From positions 6,213 to 70,212 of the forward strand of contig NZ_HE978636.1 in the NCBI RefSeq assembly GCF_000312105.1: a stretch of DNA of 64,000 nt, written 5' to 3'. Below the pieces are notes generated by a model, which did not search any database, was not told the origin of the DNA, and was given only the letters and a program-made list of their open reading frames with translations. The position numbers and the translations under genes are program-made. The DNA is from Aeromicrobium massiliense JC14. Its GTDB lineage: Bacteria > Actinomycetota > Actinomycetes > Propionibacteriales > Nocardioidaceae. Positions 28,532 through 37,650 of this stretch are shown in pieces; position 1 is the first letter of the stretch, and every line of letters begins with the position of its first letter.

Positions 28532-31299
28532 CGCAGCACCTCCTTGCGGCGTCGGCGGACGGGGGCGGTCAGGACGACGGCGACGAGCCATGCCACCGCC
28601 AGCACGACGGCCACCACGGTGCGCCACCAGGAGCCGTCGGCGCTCGGCGGGGTCGCGCCCTCGAGCGTCCACACCCGGGAGGCGGGGTCGTCGCTGCCGG
28701 CGGCGCGCAGGTCGGGCAGCGCGTCCAGCCGTTGCGCGAGCGCCCGGTCGGCGTCGGGCAGGTAGACGGCGTCGACGCCGAGGTCGGCGAGCTCGGAGAC
28801 CTGCGCGGCCCCGGTGCCGGCGACGAGCGCCTCGACCGTGGTGAGCAGGGCGTCCTGGCGCTCGGCGTCCGGACGCAGCGTCTCCTGGCCCAGGAACGGG
28901 CCCGCGCCGCGCACGACGTCGACCTGCATCGGGCCGTCGAGGGTGCCGGTGAGCACGAGCGTGGTGGCGTCACGGTCGGCGAGGTACGCCGGCACCGGGG
29001 TGTCGCGGTCGCGCTCGAGCGGGTCGCCCGCGCCGTGGACGACCAGCCAGGCGGCCGTGCCGAGCGGCAGGACGAGCGCCAGCAGGACGACGGGCACGGT
29101 CAGCGCCACGCGCAGCGGCCCGACCGCCTCGGCGGCCAGCAGGCACGCCACCAGCAGGGCGCCGACCCACAGCAGCGCCGGCAGGCCGGTCCACGCGGCG
29201 GCCGTCGCCGCGCCGGTGCCGGTGTCGACGGAGCTGAACAGGCCCACGACCGCCACGGCCAGGGCGACGAGCGCGGCGGACCACGCGACGACGACGGCGC
29301 GGCGCTCGCGGGCCGGGACGGCGAGGAGGGCGACGACGGCCAGGAGCAGCACCGGCGCGACGAGCCCGAGCGGGGCGCCCGCGTCCGAGCCCCGGCCCAG
29401 CGCGACGTCGATCGCCGAGGCGTCCGCCGGGAGTGGGAGTCCGGCCTCCCACCAGACCCGCGCGGGCGCGACGACGCGCTGCCACGTCCAGGGACCGACG
29501 AGCACCAGCGGCAGGACGACGGCCAGCGCGGCCGCGACCAGGAACGGCCGGGTGCGGCGCAACGCCAGGGCGAGGGCCAGCGGGAGCGCGAGCCAGAAGG
29601 CGACGGGGGCGAACGCGGTCGCGACGGCGACCCACACGCCGAGCGCCACGCCGCGCTGCCAGCGCGGCTCGAACCACAGCCGCACGGCCACGCCGGCCGC
29701 GATCGGCGCCACGACGGCGGTGACGAGCGTCCCGACCCGGCCCTCGGCGACCGCACCGGAGGCGGCCACGGCGGCGGCGTAGCCGAGCGCGGCGAGGATG
29801 CGCAGGCCGCGCCGGTCGGTGAACAGCCGGACGAACCGGTGGGCGGTGAGCGCGGCGAGGGGCACGGCCCCGAGCACCAGCACCGAGGTGACGAGCCCGG
29901 GCGCGAGCCACACGGGGGTGGCGACGACCGCGAGCAGCAGCGCGAGCACCGGGCCGGACCCGGACGTGCCCAGCCCGACGTCGTGCCCGCCGGAGAGGAA
30001 CAGCTCCCACCAGCCGCCGGCCGTCCGCGGCGCGGGCAGCATCGCGCCGCCGTGCAGGTACGGCCCGCTCAGCAGGTCGCGGGACGCGACGCCCACCACG
30101 GCCAGCACGAGCAGGACGGTGAGCAGCCAGGGGCGTCGGCGCCACAACGACGGGCCGTCGTCCGGGACGTCGTCGGGCTCGGGGTCGAGCACCGAGCTGC
30201 GCCGTCCGGTGGTGACCATCGACTCGGGCCGCAGCAGCGCCGCCGCCCACTCGCGCACCGTGTCGAGCGCCCGCAGGTACGGCAGCCAGGGTGACGGGAA
30301 CAGGTGGCGCAGGCGGGCGTGCGGGACGGTCTCGGCGGCGGCTCGCTCGGCCCGCGCCCGGCGGACCGACCGCGGGTGCAGGTAGACGTCGCGCAGCGCC
30401 TGCAGCTCGTCCCCCGCCTCCTCGGGCGCCTGGGCCAGCAGCAGGCCCAGCGTGCGCAGGAACGAGCCGACGAGCAGCCGCCACCAGGCGAGCGCGGCCC
30501 GGCGCCCGGTGGCGTGGGCCAGGGTGAGGAACAGCATCGCCCGCCGCTCCTCGTGCGGGCTCACGTCGCCGGTGCTGCGCGGACGCGCCCGCCGGGCGGT
30601 GGCCTCGGCGTGGAACAGGACGGCCGGCGGCGCGACCCGCACCCGGTAGCCGGCCCGGGCGGCGCGCCAGCCCAGGTCGAGGTCGTCGCCGAACATCGGG
30701 AAGTCGGCCGAGAAGCCGCCCAGCGCGTCCCACGCGTCGCGGCGCACGAGCATGCCGGCGCTGCTGACGGCCAGGACGTCGCGCGGCCGGTCGTGCTGAC
30801 CGGCGTCCGGCTCGCCGGTCTCCAGCCCGGTCTCGCGGTGGGCCGTGCCGCTGACCGTCACGCCGACCTCGAGCAGGCGGCGCAGGGAGGGCCACTCGCG
30901 CAGCTTCGGGCCGACGACCGCGACGTCGTCACCGGCGGTCGTGGCCTCGTCGAGCAGCCGGGCCAGCGTGTCGGGCTCCACCGCGGAGTCGTCGTGCAGC
31001 AGCCAGATCCAGTCGGTGCGAGGCAGTTGCTCGACCGCGAGGTCGACCGCGGCCCCGAAGCCGGTGCCGGACGGGGCGTAGCTCAGCCGCTCGTCGCCGA
31101 AGGAGGCGCGCAGCAGGTCGCCGCTGCCGTCGGTCGAGGCCACGTCCACCGCGTGCCACGCGGTCGGGGCGTGCTCCATGGTCGCGATCGAGCCGAGCAC
31201 GGTGGGCAGCCAGGCCATGCCGTCGTGGGCGACCAGGACCGCAGCGACGGTCGGCGGGTCCTCGAGCCAGGCGCGGGGGTCATCGGGCTCGTCGAACAC
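28528..31299 (-). CDS. Large GT2 glycosyltransferase with multi-helix membrane region
   Basis: A 923-residue protein. Residues about 18-260 are a GT2 domain: VLVAHDGMAWLPTVLGS, the DD of LLHDDSAVEPDTL, VGPKLR and the later FPMFGDDLDLGWRAARAGY. About 12 hydrophobic helices fill residues 380-740, followed by an extracytoplasmic region and a final helix near 895-915. It likely transfers a sugar to a lipid or wall acceptor. I set the start at the GTG at 31299 because TACGCT sits six bases upstream. It is co-transcribed with the DUF5719 gene. Confidence 0.88.
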   Translation of the reverse strand: MFDEPDDPRAWLEDPPTVAAVLVAHDGMAWLPTVLGSIATMEHAPTAWHAVDVASTDGSGDLLRASFGDERLSYAPSGTGFGAAVDLAVEQLPRTDWIWLLHDDSAVEPDTLARLLDEATTAGDDVAVVGPKLREWPSLRRLLEVGVTVSGTAHRETGLETGEPDAGQHDRPRDVLAVSSAGMLVRRDAWDALGGFSADFPMFGDDLDLGWRAARAGYRVRVAPPAVLFHAEATARRARPRSTGDVSPHEERRAMLFLTLAHATGRRAALAWWRLLVGSFLRTLGLLLAQAPEEAGDELQALRDVYLHPRSVRRARAERAAAETVPHARLRHLFPSPWLPYLRALDTVREWAAALLRPESMVTTGRRSSVLDPEPDDVPDDGPSLWRRRPWLLTVLLVLAVVGVASRDLLSGPYLHGGAMLPAPRTAGGWWELFLSGGHDVGLGTSGSGPVLALLLAVVATPVWLAPGLVTSVLVLGAVPLAALTAHRFVRLFTDRRGLRILAALGYAAAVAASGAVAEGRVGTLVTAVVAPIAAGVAVRLWFEPRWQRGVALGVWVAVATAFAPVAFWLALPLALALALRRTRPFLVAAALAVVLPLVLVGPWTWQRVVAPARVWWEAGLPLPADASAIDVALGRGSDAGAPLGLVAPVLLLAVVALLAVPARERRAVVVAWSAALVALAVAVVGLFSSVDTGTGAATAAAWTGLPALLWVGALLVACLLAAEAVGPLRVALTVPVVLLALVLPLGTAAWLVVHGAGDPLERDRDTPVPAYLADRDATTLVLTGTLDGPMQVDVVRGAGPFLGQETLRPDAERQDALLTTVEALVAGTGAAQVSELADLGVDAVYLPDADRALAQRLDALPDLRAAGSDDPASRVWTLEGATPPSADGSWWRTVVAVVLAVAWLVAVVLTAPVRRRRKEVLR

Positions 31300-31305
31300 C
31301 CGGCG

Positions 31306-31311
31306 AGCGTA
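31306..31311 (-). promoter_or_regulatory. -10 element of the GT2 gene
   Basis: TACGCT on the minus strand, six bases before the GTG at 31299, which predicts a leaderless mRNA and decides the start. Confidence 0.5.
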
Positions 31312-31397
31312 CAAGCCCGCGCCCAGGTGGGCACGGGCTCGGGGAGGGGGCGGGTCGGGCAGGGGTCAGCGCACCGGCAGCGCGCCGGCGGCGACGC

Positions 31398-31658
31398 TCA
31401 GGCGCGCTTCTTCAGCTTGCGTCGCTCACGCTCGGACAGACCGCCCCAGATGCCGAAGCGCTCGTCGTTCTCGAGCGCGTACTCCAGGCACTCCGTGCGG
31501 ACCTCGCAGGTCGTGCAGACCTTCTTGGCCTCGCGCGTCGAGCCGCCCTTCTCGGGGAAGAACGCCTCGGGGTCGGTCTGGGCGCACAACGCACGCTCCT
31601 GCCAGGAGAGCTCTTCAGCGTCTTCCAGAGGCAGGTCCACACCCAGATCGAATGACAT
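31398..31658 (-). CDS. whiB2: WhiB2-type iron-sulfur transcription factor
   Basis: An 86-residue WhiB protein. The four cluster ligands are C25 (ALCAQTDPEAFFPE), C48 and C51 (KKVCTTCEVRTECLEYAL) and C57. GIWGGLSERERRKLKKR is the conserved turn and basic tail that contact sigma factor and DNA. WhiB2/WhmD controls septation and is essential in several actinobacteria. Synteny with the FbiA-like gene on the other side supports the whiB2 assignment. A clear promoter lies upstream. Confidence 0.94.
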   Translation of the reverse strand: MSFDLGVDLPLEDAEELSWQERALCAQTDPEAFFPEKGGSTREAKKVCTTCEVRTECLEYALENDERFGIWGGLSERERRKLKKRA

Positions 31659-31665
31659 GGATGAA

Positions 31666-31695
31666 ATTACAGTCCTGCGACACGGCCTGAGTCAA
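31666..31695 (-). promoter_or_regulatory. whiB2 promoter (-35 and -10)
   Basis: On the minus strand, TTGACT (31690-31695) and TGTAAT (31666-31671) are 18 bases apart. The -10 ends seven bases before the ATG at 31658. This is the best-defined promoter in the window, within an unusually AT-rich stretch. It implies a very short or absent leader. Confidence 0.65.
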
Positions 31696-31778
31696 GCCGA
31701 ACGCCGAAATATCATGGCGACCCGCCGCAGAACCACCCCGACACGCCGTGCGAACACGTCTTTGGCACGATGGCGGGC

Positions 31779-32528
31779 ATGCGCGTCACCGTCCTCGCCG
31801 GGGCCGAGTCAGCCCCCTTCGTGCGCGAGCTGGCCTCCCTCCTCCCCGGTCACGACCTCACCGTCGTGGCCTCCGTCGCCCGCGACCAGTGGGTGCACGG
31901 GCTCAAGCGGACGCCGGACGCCGACGCGCTGCTCGACGGCCTGCGCGCCGAGCCGGCGCCGGCCACCAGCCGGGTCGCCGAGGAGCTCGCCGCTCTCGGT
32001 GCCGAGCCGCGCTGGGCCCACGACGACGACGCCACCCTCGCCCGCCAGGTGCTGCGCACCGAGCTGCTCGCCGCCGGCTTCGGGCTGGCCGAGGTGACCG
32101 CCGCCCTGTCGTCGCGGCTCGGGCTCCCGGCCACCGTCGTGCCGGTCTCCGAGCACCGCACCGAGCTGCACGTCGTGGTCGCCGACGGTGACGACCGCAG
32201 GGCCGTCCACGTCGAGGAGCACCTGGCCATCGGCACCGCGGCGGCCGAGGCCCTGGTCGTGGTGAGCACGGACGACTCCGCCTGCGACGCCGCGCTGGCC
32301 GCCGTCCGCGACGCCGACGTCGTCGTCCTGGCCCCGGTCGGGCCCACCGTCACCCGGACGCCGCTGCTGCGGGCCGGGGGCCTGCGCGACGCCCTCGCGG
32401 CACGGCCGCAGCCGCTGCTCGCCGCCCCCGAGGCCGACGACCCGCTCGCGAGCCTCGCCGACCCGCTCGACCTGCCGGCCACCGCGATCGGCTCGGCCGC
32501 CGACGTCGCCGCGGCGGTGCGGGCATGA
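31779..32528 (+). CDS. Degenerate CofD/FbiA-like protein
   Basis: A 249-residue protein aligning along its length with FbiA/CofD, the 2-phospho-L-lactate transferase of coenzyme F420 synthesis. Matches include MRVTVLAG, VLRTELLAAGFGLAEVTAAL, ELHVVVADGDDRRAVHVEE and DADVVVLAPVGPTV. Substrate motifs are lost: the Gly-rich GGVGGAKF reads AGAESAPF, the SNP triad reads VGP, and the IIGG segment is gone. The C-terminal 70-80 residues are missing. The frame is intact and the position beside whiB2 is that of fbiA. It probably lacks the original activity. ATG at 31779 fits the family start; 31770 is possible. No fbiB follows. Confidence 0.72.
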   Translation: MRVTVLAGAESAPFVRELASLLPGHDLTVVASVARDQWVHGLKRTPDADALLDGLRAEPAPATSRVAEELAALGAEPRWAHDDDATLARQVLRTELLAAGFGLAEVTAALSSRLGLPATVVPVSEHRTELHVVVADGDDRRAVHVEEHLAIGTAAAEALVVVSTDDSACDAALAAVRDADVVVLAPVGPTVTRTPLLRAGGLRDALAARPQPLLAAPEADDPLASLADPLDLPATAIGSAADVAAAVRA

Positions 32529-33196
32529 CCGCGCTCACCACGCTGCTCGGCCGTCGCCGCGAGCCGGGCCGCCCGTTCGTCACCTACTACGACCTCGGCA
32601 GCGGTGAGCGCGTCGAGCTGAGCGCCGTCACCACCGCCAACTGGGTGGCCAAGACCTGCGGCCTGCTGGTCGACGACCTCGACGTCGAGCCCGGCACCCG
32701 GGTCCGGCTCGGCCTGCCCACGCACTGGGAGCGCGTGGTCTGGGCGCTCGCGTGCTGGCAGGTCGGCGCCGTCGTCGTCGACACCGACGCCGCGATCGGC
32801 GTCACCGGACCCGAGCTGGACGCCGACGAGGACGTCCGCGTCGCGCTGTCGCTGCGTCCGCTCGGCCTGCCGTTCGAGTCGGCCCCCGAGGGGTTCCTCG
32901 ACTTCAACAGCGTGGTGGCCGGGCACCCGGACGTCTTCGTCGCGCTCGACGAGCCCGGCGAGGACGACCTCGCGCTCGGGCTCGGCGGGCTCGTCATCAG
33001 CCACGCCGCGCTCGTCGCCGGGGCCGGCGCCGACCGGGCCCGCCGCCTGCTCGTGGACGCCGACCTGGCCGCCGAGTGCGCCGCCGTGGTCGCCGCCGCG
33101 GCCGGCGAGGGCAGCCTCGTCCTGGTCACCGGCGGCACCGCCGCGGACGTCGCGCGCGTCGCCGCGCAGGAGCACGCCGAGCCGGTCCGGCCGTGA
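32525..33196 (+). CDS. TIGR03089 family protein
   Basis: A 223-residue protein matching the actinobacterial TIGR03089 family (Rv3268-like), which resembles the N-terminal part of acyl-adenylate ligases. WVAKTCGLLVDDLDVEPGTR and HWERVVWALACWQVGAVVVD are typical. The AMP-binding and catalytic C-terminal parts of a ligase are absent, so it is not an active ligase. The ATG overlaps the stop of the FbiA-like gene (ATGA). Family function is unknown. Confidence 0.85.
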   Translation: MTALTTLLGRRREPGRPFVTYYDLGSGERVELSAVTTANWVAKTCGLLVDDLDVEPGTRVRLGLPTHWERVVWALACWQVGAVVVDTDAAIGVTGPELDADEDVRVALSLRPLGLPFESAPEGFLDFNSVVAGHPDVFVALDEPGEDDLALGLGGLVISHAALVAGAGADRARRLLVDADLAAECAAVVAAAAGEGSLVLVTGGTAADVARVAAQEHAEPVRP

Positions 33197-33206
33197 CCCC
33201 ATGCCC

Positions 33207-33212
33207 TAGACT
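33207..33212 (+). promoter_or_regulatory. -10 element upstream of the exporter operon
   Basis: TAGACT, 54 bases before the ATG at 33267, so this transcript would have a leader of roughly 50 bases. TAGGA at 33258-33262 is the ribosome site. Confidence 0.4.
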
Positions 33213-33266
33213 CGGCGCGGTCCCGGCTCCGTCCGGCCCCGCATCCCCTCGCACGAGTAGGAATCC

Positions 33267-34118
33267 ATGAACCTGGCAGCGTACGCGGAGCAGCACGGCC
33301 TCGGCCGGGTCGGCGCCCGTCCCCCGCTCGGGGCCTACCTGCGCGAGACCTGGCGCCGGCGCGAGTTCATGTGGCTGCTGGCCCTGTACCGCGTCCGGGC
33401 CGACAACCAGCGCAATCAGCTGGGCCTGGCCTGGGTCGTCCTGCGCCCGATCATCAACGCCGTCGTCTACGGCACGGTCTTCGGCCTGATCATGGGCGGC
33501 GCGAAGCCCGACCGGTTCATCGAGTTCCTCATCGTCGGCGTCTTCTTCTTCGAGTTCTTCTCGCGGACGTTCACCAGCGGCGCGAAGTCGATCACCAGCA
33601 ACCGGGCGCTCGTCCAGAGCCTGCGCTTCCCGCGCATCGTGCTGCCCATGGCCCGGGTGCTCGAGGAGCTCGTGCTCTTCCTGCCCACGCTGGCGGTGCT
33701 GCTGATCTTCGTCACGGTGAGGGGCAACACCCCGCAGTGGCACTGGCTGCTGCTCGTCCCGCTCGTGCTGCTCTACGCGATGTTCAACGTCGGGCTCACC
33801 CTGATCACGTCGCGGCTGTCGGTGCACCTGAGCGACCTGAGCGAGATCCTGCCGTTCATCAGCCGGCTGCTGTTCTTCTCCACAGGCATCTTCTTCGACC
33901 TCGAGAGCCGCTTCGAGGGCAACGAGGTCGCGCTGCGGATCCTGGACTTCCAGCCCCTGCACGAGCTGCTGACGCTCGCCCGCGGCCTGCTGCTCGACGG
34001 GCAGTACACGATCGACAACCCGTGGTACTGGATGTACTTCGCGGTGTGGTCGGTCGCCCTGCTCGTCGTCGGCATCGTGTTCTTCTGGCAGGCCGAGGAG
34101 CGGTACGGACGTGACTGA
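33267..34118 (+). CDS. ABC-2 type polysaccharide export permease (Wzm/TagG-like)
   Basis: A 283-residue permease with about six helices. The N-terminal amphipathic segment and LALYRVRADNQRNQLGLAWV, then PIINAVVYGTVF, are typical of Wzm/TagG proteins that export lipid-linked glycans. ISRLLFFSTGIFFDLES and the final helix also fit. The stop overlaps the ATPase start by eight bases. With the ATPase and flanking LCP ligases it suggests export and attachment of a wall polymer, similar to galactan export in mycobacteria. The polymer is not identified. Confidence 0.9.
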   Translation: MNLAAYAEQHGLGRVGARPPLGAYLRETWRRREFMWLLALYRVRADNQRNQLGLAWVVLRPIINAVVYGTVFGLIMGGAKPDRFIEFLIVGVFFFEFFSRTFTSGAKSITSNRALVQSLRFPRIVLPMARVLEELVLFLPTLAVLLIFVTVRGNTPQWHWLLLVPLVLLYAMFNVGLTLITSRLSVHLSDLSEILPFISRLLFFSTGIFFDLESRFEGNEVALRILDFQPLHELLTLARGLLLDGQYTIDNPWYWMYFAVWSVALLVVGIVFFWQAEERYGRD

Positions 34119-34836
34119 GATCCTCCCGGGCCGTCGCCCGTCCGTCGTGGTGGAGCACGTCTCGGTCGACTATCACGTCAAGACCGGACGCAAGGGCCCC
34201 GACGGCAAGCGCGCGCCGCGCACGCGCACGGTCAACGCGCTCAAGGACGTCTCGTTCGTCGCGTACGAGAACGACAGCATCGGCGTCATCGGCACGAACG
34301 GCTCGGGCAAGTCGACGCTCATGCGCGCGATCGTGGGGCTCACCCCGGTCTCGGGCGGCGCGATCCACGCCAGCGCGAACCCGAGCATGCTCGGCGTCGG
34401 CGCGTCGCTGATCAAGGACCTGCCGGGCTCGCAGAACATCATCCTCGGCGGGCTGGCCATGGGCTTCACCCGCGACGAGATCGAGGCCGCCTACGACGAC
34501 ATCATCGAGTTCTCGGGCCTCGGCGAGTTCATCGACCTGCCGATGCGCACCTACTCCTCGGGCATGACCGCGCGGCTGAAGTTCGCCATCGCGACGGCGC
34601 GCACCCACGAGATCCTCATCGTGGACGAGGCGCTGGCCGTCGGCGACAAGCAGTTCCGCGAGCGCAGCGAGGCCCGCATCCGCGACATCCGCGACCAGGC
34701 CGGCACGATCTTCCTGGTCAGCCACTCGATGACCTCGATCCTGGACACCTGCAACCGGGTGCTGTGGATCGAGAAGGGCGAGCTGCTCATGGACGGCGAG
34801 CCCGAGCCGGTCATCGAGGCCTACCGGGAGCGCTGA
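34111..34836 (+). CDS. ABC transporter ATPase for polysaccharide export (Wzt/TagH-like)
   Basis: A 241-residue ATPase. Walker A is GTNGSGKST, the signature is YSSGMTARLKF, Walker B is ILIVDEALAVGD, and the switch histidine is in LVSHS. GVGASLIKDLPGSQNIILGG and VGDKQFRERS are typical of the Wzt/TagH/RfbE group. There is no extra carbohydrate-binding C-terminal domain. GTG at 34111 overlaps the permease by eight bases. It powers glycan export across the membrane. Confidence 0.93.
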   Translation: MTEILPGRRPSVVVEHVSVDYHVKTGRKGPDGKRAPRTRTVNALKDVSFVAYENDSIGVIGTNGSGKSTLMRAIVGLTPVSGGAIHASANPSMLGVGASLIKDLPGSQNIILGGLAMGFTRDEIEAAYDDIIEFSGLGEFIDLPMRTYSSGMTARLKFAIATARTHEILIVDEALAVGDKQFRERSEARIRDIRDQAGTIFLVSHSMTSILDTCNRVLWIEKGELLMDGEPEPVIEAYRER

Positions 34837-34881
34837 GACGCTCCCCTGCCGGCGCGCCCGCGGGCCCGCCCGGCTCCTGCG

Positions 34882-36336
34882 TCAGCAGGCCTTCTGCAGG
34901 TCGTCGGACTGGTTCGCCCGGCGCGGGTCCTTGCGCGGGTCGGCGCCCTCGACGGTGATCTTCGGCTTCGACAGCGGCGACAGGGTCGCGTTGCGGACGC
35001 CGTTCGACGAGTACGTCCCCTCCGACTTCGCCACGGCCTGGTGCACCATGCGGCGCACCTTGTCGAAGTCCGGGTCGCTGGTGTTCACCTGCGGCGGGAC
35101 GATCGAGACCGACGAGACCTTCGCCTTGCGCGCCTTGAGCGCGAGGTCCAGGAAGGTGCCGACGTCGCCCTGCGGGATGCTGGTCTCGAAGAACGACTCG
35201 GCCGAGTCGGCGATGGCGTCGAGCTTGGTGAGCACCTTCTCCGGGCTGAGCTGGCCGAGCATCTCGGTCATGATGCACTTCTGCCGGCCCATGCGGGAGT
35301 AGTCGTCGTTGTCGACGCGGCTGCGGGCGTACCAGGTGACCTGGCGGCCGGTGAGGTGGCGCCGCCCCTCCTTGATGTAGCCGGTGACCGGGGCGCCGAT
35401 GCCGCCGATGGCGGTGCGCTCCTTGACGTCCAGCGTCACGCCGCCGAGCGCGTCCACGAGGTTGGCGAAGCCGTTCATGTTGATGATCGCGTAGTAGCCG
35501 ATGTCCAGGCCGGTGGTCTCCTCGACCGCCTCGACCGTCGCGTCCATGCCGGGATGCTCGGTGTCGAACAGGTCGGCGTGGTCGTTCGCCCAGGTGTTGA
35601 CGCCGTTGAGGTAGCAGTCGGCCTCGCAGGAGAACCCGTCGGGGAACTGCTCGTGCATGACCGTGCCCTCGGGGAACGGGACGTCCTGCAGGTTGCGCGG
35701 CAGGCCGACGAGCACGGTGCGTCCGGTCTCGGCGTCGATCGAGGCGACGTTGATCGAGTCCGGGCGCAGGCCGACGCGGCCCTTGCCGGAGTCGCCGCCG
35801 AGCAGCAGGACGTTGTAGCGGCCGTCGGCGGCCTTGCCCTCGGCCGCCTTGCTGGCCGCGCCGGACCCGGTGACCGAGCCGATGAGCTTCTGCTGGGCCG
35901 AGACGGTCTGCGACGCCAGGATCATGGTCGCGGCGACGCCGATGCACAGCGCGCCGTTGAGCCCGGCGACGACGGCGCGGTGCCCGCGGCGCAGGTCGTG
36001 CGGGGCGCCCAGGCGCCAGGCGTCGATGAGCAGGCCGGCCCAGGCGACGGCGCCGACGATCAGCAGCAGGCGCAGCGGACGCATGACCCAGCCGTCGGTC
36101 AGCAGCGTGAGCACGGTGGCGCGGTCGACGAAGTAGACGACGACGGCGGCGACGGCCAGGGCGATGACGGTGAGCCAGACGCGGATCGCGAGACGCCCGA
36201 CCCGGCGGTTGCCGGCGACGACCTGGGCGGACCCGGGCATCACCAGCGTCATCGCGGTCAGGGTGAGCGCGCGGCGGAACCGGACGGCCGCCGAGCGGTC
36301 GGCCGTGTGGGCGCTGGAGCTGATGACGTCGGGCAT
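34882..36336 (-). CDS. LCP (LytR-CpsA-Psr) family glycopolymer ligase
   Basis: A 484-residue protein. Four hydrophobic helices in the first 165 residues (for example LAIRVWLTVIALAVAAVVVY) precede the extracytoplasmic LCP domain (about 190-440): LLLGGDSGKGRVGLRPDSIN, then VLVGLPRNLQDVPFP and TWYARSRVDNDDYSRMGRQ, which carry the conserved Asp and Arg residues that bind the polyprenyl pyrophosphate. LCP enzymes transfer exported glycopolymers to peptidoglycan. The extra membrane helices are unusual relative to the one-helix form. The ATG at 36336 has GAGGA upstream. It is divergent from a second LCP gene. Confidence 0.9.
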   Translation of the reverse strand: MPDVISSSAHTADRSAAVRFRRALTLTAMTLVMPGSAQVVAGNRRVGRLAIRVWLTVIALAVAAVVVYFVDRATVLTLLTDGWVMRPLRLLLIVGAVAWAGLLIDAWRLGAPHDLRRGHRAVVAGLNGALCIGVAATMILASQTVSAQQKLIGSVTGSGAASKAAEGKAADGRYNVLLLGGDSGKGRVGLRPDSINVASIDAETGRTVLVGLPRNLQDVPFPEGTVMHEQFPDGFSCEADCYLNGVNTWANDHADLFDTEHPGMDATVEAVEETTGLDIGYYAIINMNGFANLVDALGGVTLDVKERTAIGGIGAPVTGYIKEGRRHLTGRQVTWYARSRVDNDDYSRMGRQKCIMTEMLGQLSPEKVLTKLDAIADSAESFFETSIPQGDVGTFLDLALKARKAKVSSVSIVPPQVNTSDPDFDKVRRMVHQAVAKSEGTYSSNGVRNATLSPLSKPKITVEGADPRKDPRRANQSDDLQKAC

Positions 36337-36475
36337 GGGTCCTCTGCGTGCGTGGGGAAGGTGTCGAGGTCTGGTCAGTATCCCCACGAACCCTCAACCT
36401 CGGGTCGAGGGCGCGCCGGGACACGCCGCAACTTTTCGCGCTGCCGCGCTGCCCGGACGTCCGTGACCGGTCCGG

Positions 36476-36481
36476 TACCCT
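36476..36481 (+). promoter_or_regulatory. -10 element of the second LCP gene
   Basis: TACCCT, seven bases before the ATG at 36489; predicts a leaderless mRNA. Confidence 0.5.
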
Positions 36482-36488
36482 CGGCGCC

Positions 36489-37607
36489 ATGCCCAGCGGC
36501 CCCGACGAGAAGCGCTACGACTGGCTCTACGACGACGGGACCTCCCGTCCCGCGCCGCGTGCCGCCGACGAGCTCCCCCCGCCCGACCTCCCGCCGCCCG
36601 GACGCAAGGCCGGCGCGACCCGCGACCGCGGCGCCGGCGACGGCGGACGTCCGCGCAAGCGTCGCGTCCGCGTCGGCCGCATCGTCGCGCTGGTGGTCGT
36701 GGCCTGGATCGTCTTCCTGGTCGCCGTGCCCGTGTGGGCCTGGAACCAGGTGACCCGCGTCGACGCGGACCCGGACGAGCGCCTGGCCGACCAGCCCGGC
36801 ACCACCTACCTCGTCGTCGGCTCCGACAGCCGCAAGGGCCTGAGCCAGGACGAGCGCAACAAGCTCAACACCGGCGGCGACGTCGGCGAGCGCACGGACA
36901 CGATCATGCTGCTGCACGTCGGCGGGGGCCCGTCGCTGCTCATGTCGATCCCGCGCGACTCGCCGGTGGACATCCCCGGCCACGGCGAGAGCAAGATCAA
37001 CGCCGCGTACGCCTACGGCGGCCCTGAGCTGCTGGTGAGCACGATCGAGGAGAACACCGGCATCCGGGTCGACGACTACGTCGAGATCGGCCTGGGCGGC
37101 CTGGTGAACCTGGTGGACGCCGTGGGCGGCGTCGAGATCTGCCCGGAGGAGGACCTGAAGGACCGCGACTCCGGGCTCGACGTGAAGGCCGGCTGCCAGG
37201 AGGCCGACGGCGTGACGGCGCTGGCGTACTCGCGCAACCGGCACAGCTTCGCCACGCAGGACATCCAGCGGGTGCAGAACCAGCGCGCCGTGATCGGCTC
37301 CATCGGGTCCGAGCTGCGCTCCCCCAGCACCGTGCTGAACCCGTTCCGGTACCTCTCGGTCGCCAAGGGGGGCGCGACCGCGCTGACCATCGGCGACAAC
37401 GTCGGTCCGGTGTCGCTGGCCCGGTTCGCGCTGTCGCTCTCGTCGGTGATGGGCGGCGACGGCCTGAACTGCACCGTGCCGCTGGCCGACTTCTCGGCGC
37501 GGTGGGACAAGCAGCGCTCGGAGAAGATGTTCGACCTCATCGCCACCGACCGCACCGAGGACGTCGGCAGCCTGTGCACGAAGGACGGCCTGCCCGCCGG
37601 CGAGTGA
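36489..37607 (+). CDS. LCP family glycopolymer ligase
   Basis: A 372-residue LCP protein of the common form: a Pro/Arg-rich cytoplasmic tail (residues 1-60), one membrane helix (about 62-85) and the LCP domain (about 105-320). Conserved parts are YLVVGSDSRKGLS, TDTIMLLHV, SIPRDSPVDIPGHG and SRNRHSFATQDIQRVQNQR, with the usual Asp and Arg residues. It probably attaches the polymer exported by the nearby ABC system to peptidoglycan. Start ATG, with TACCCT seven bases before it. Confidence 0.93.
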   Translation: MPSGPDEKRYDWLYDDGTSRPAPRAADELPPPDLPPPGRKAGATRDRGAGDGGRPRKRRVRVGRIVALVVVAWIVFLVAVPVWAWNQVTRVDADPDERLADQPGTTYLVVGSDSRKGLSQDERNKLNTGGDVGERTDTIMLLHVGGGPSLLMSIPRDSPVDIPGHGESKINAAYAYGGPELLVSTIEENTGIRVDDYVEIGLGGLVNLVDAVGGVEICPEEDLKDRDSGLDVKAGCQEADGVTALAYSRNRHSFATQDIQRVQNQRAVIGSIGSELRSPSTVLNPFRYLSVAKGGATALTIGDNVGPVSLARFALSLSSVMGGDGLNCTVPLADFSARWDKQRSEKMFDLIATDRTEDVGSLCTKDGLPAGE

Positions 37608-37650
37608 CCCCGGCGGTTTGACCGCTCGCGTCCGGGGGCACCGGCCGGGC

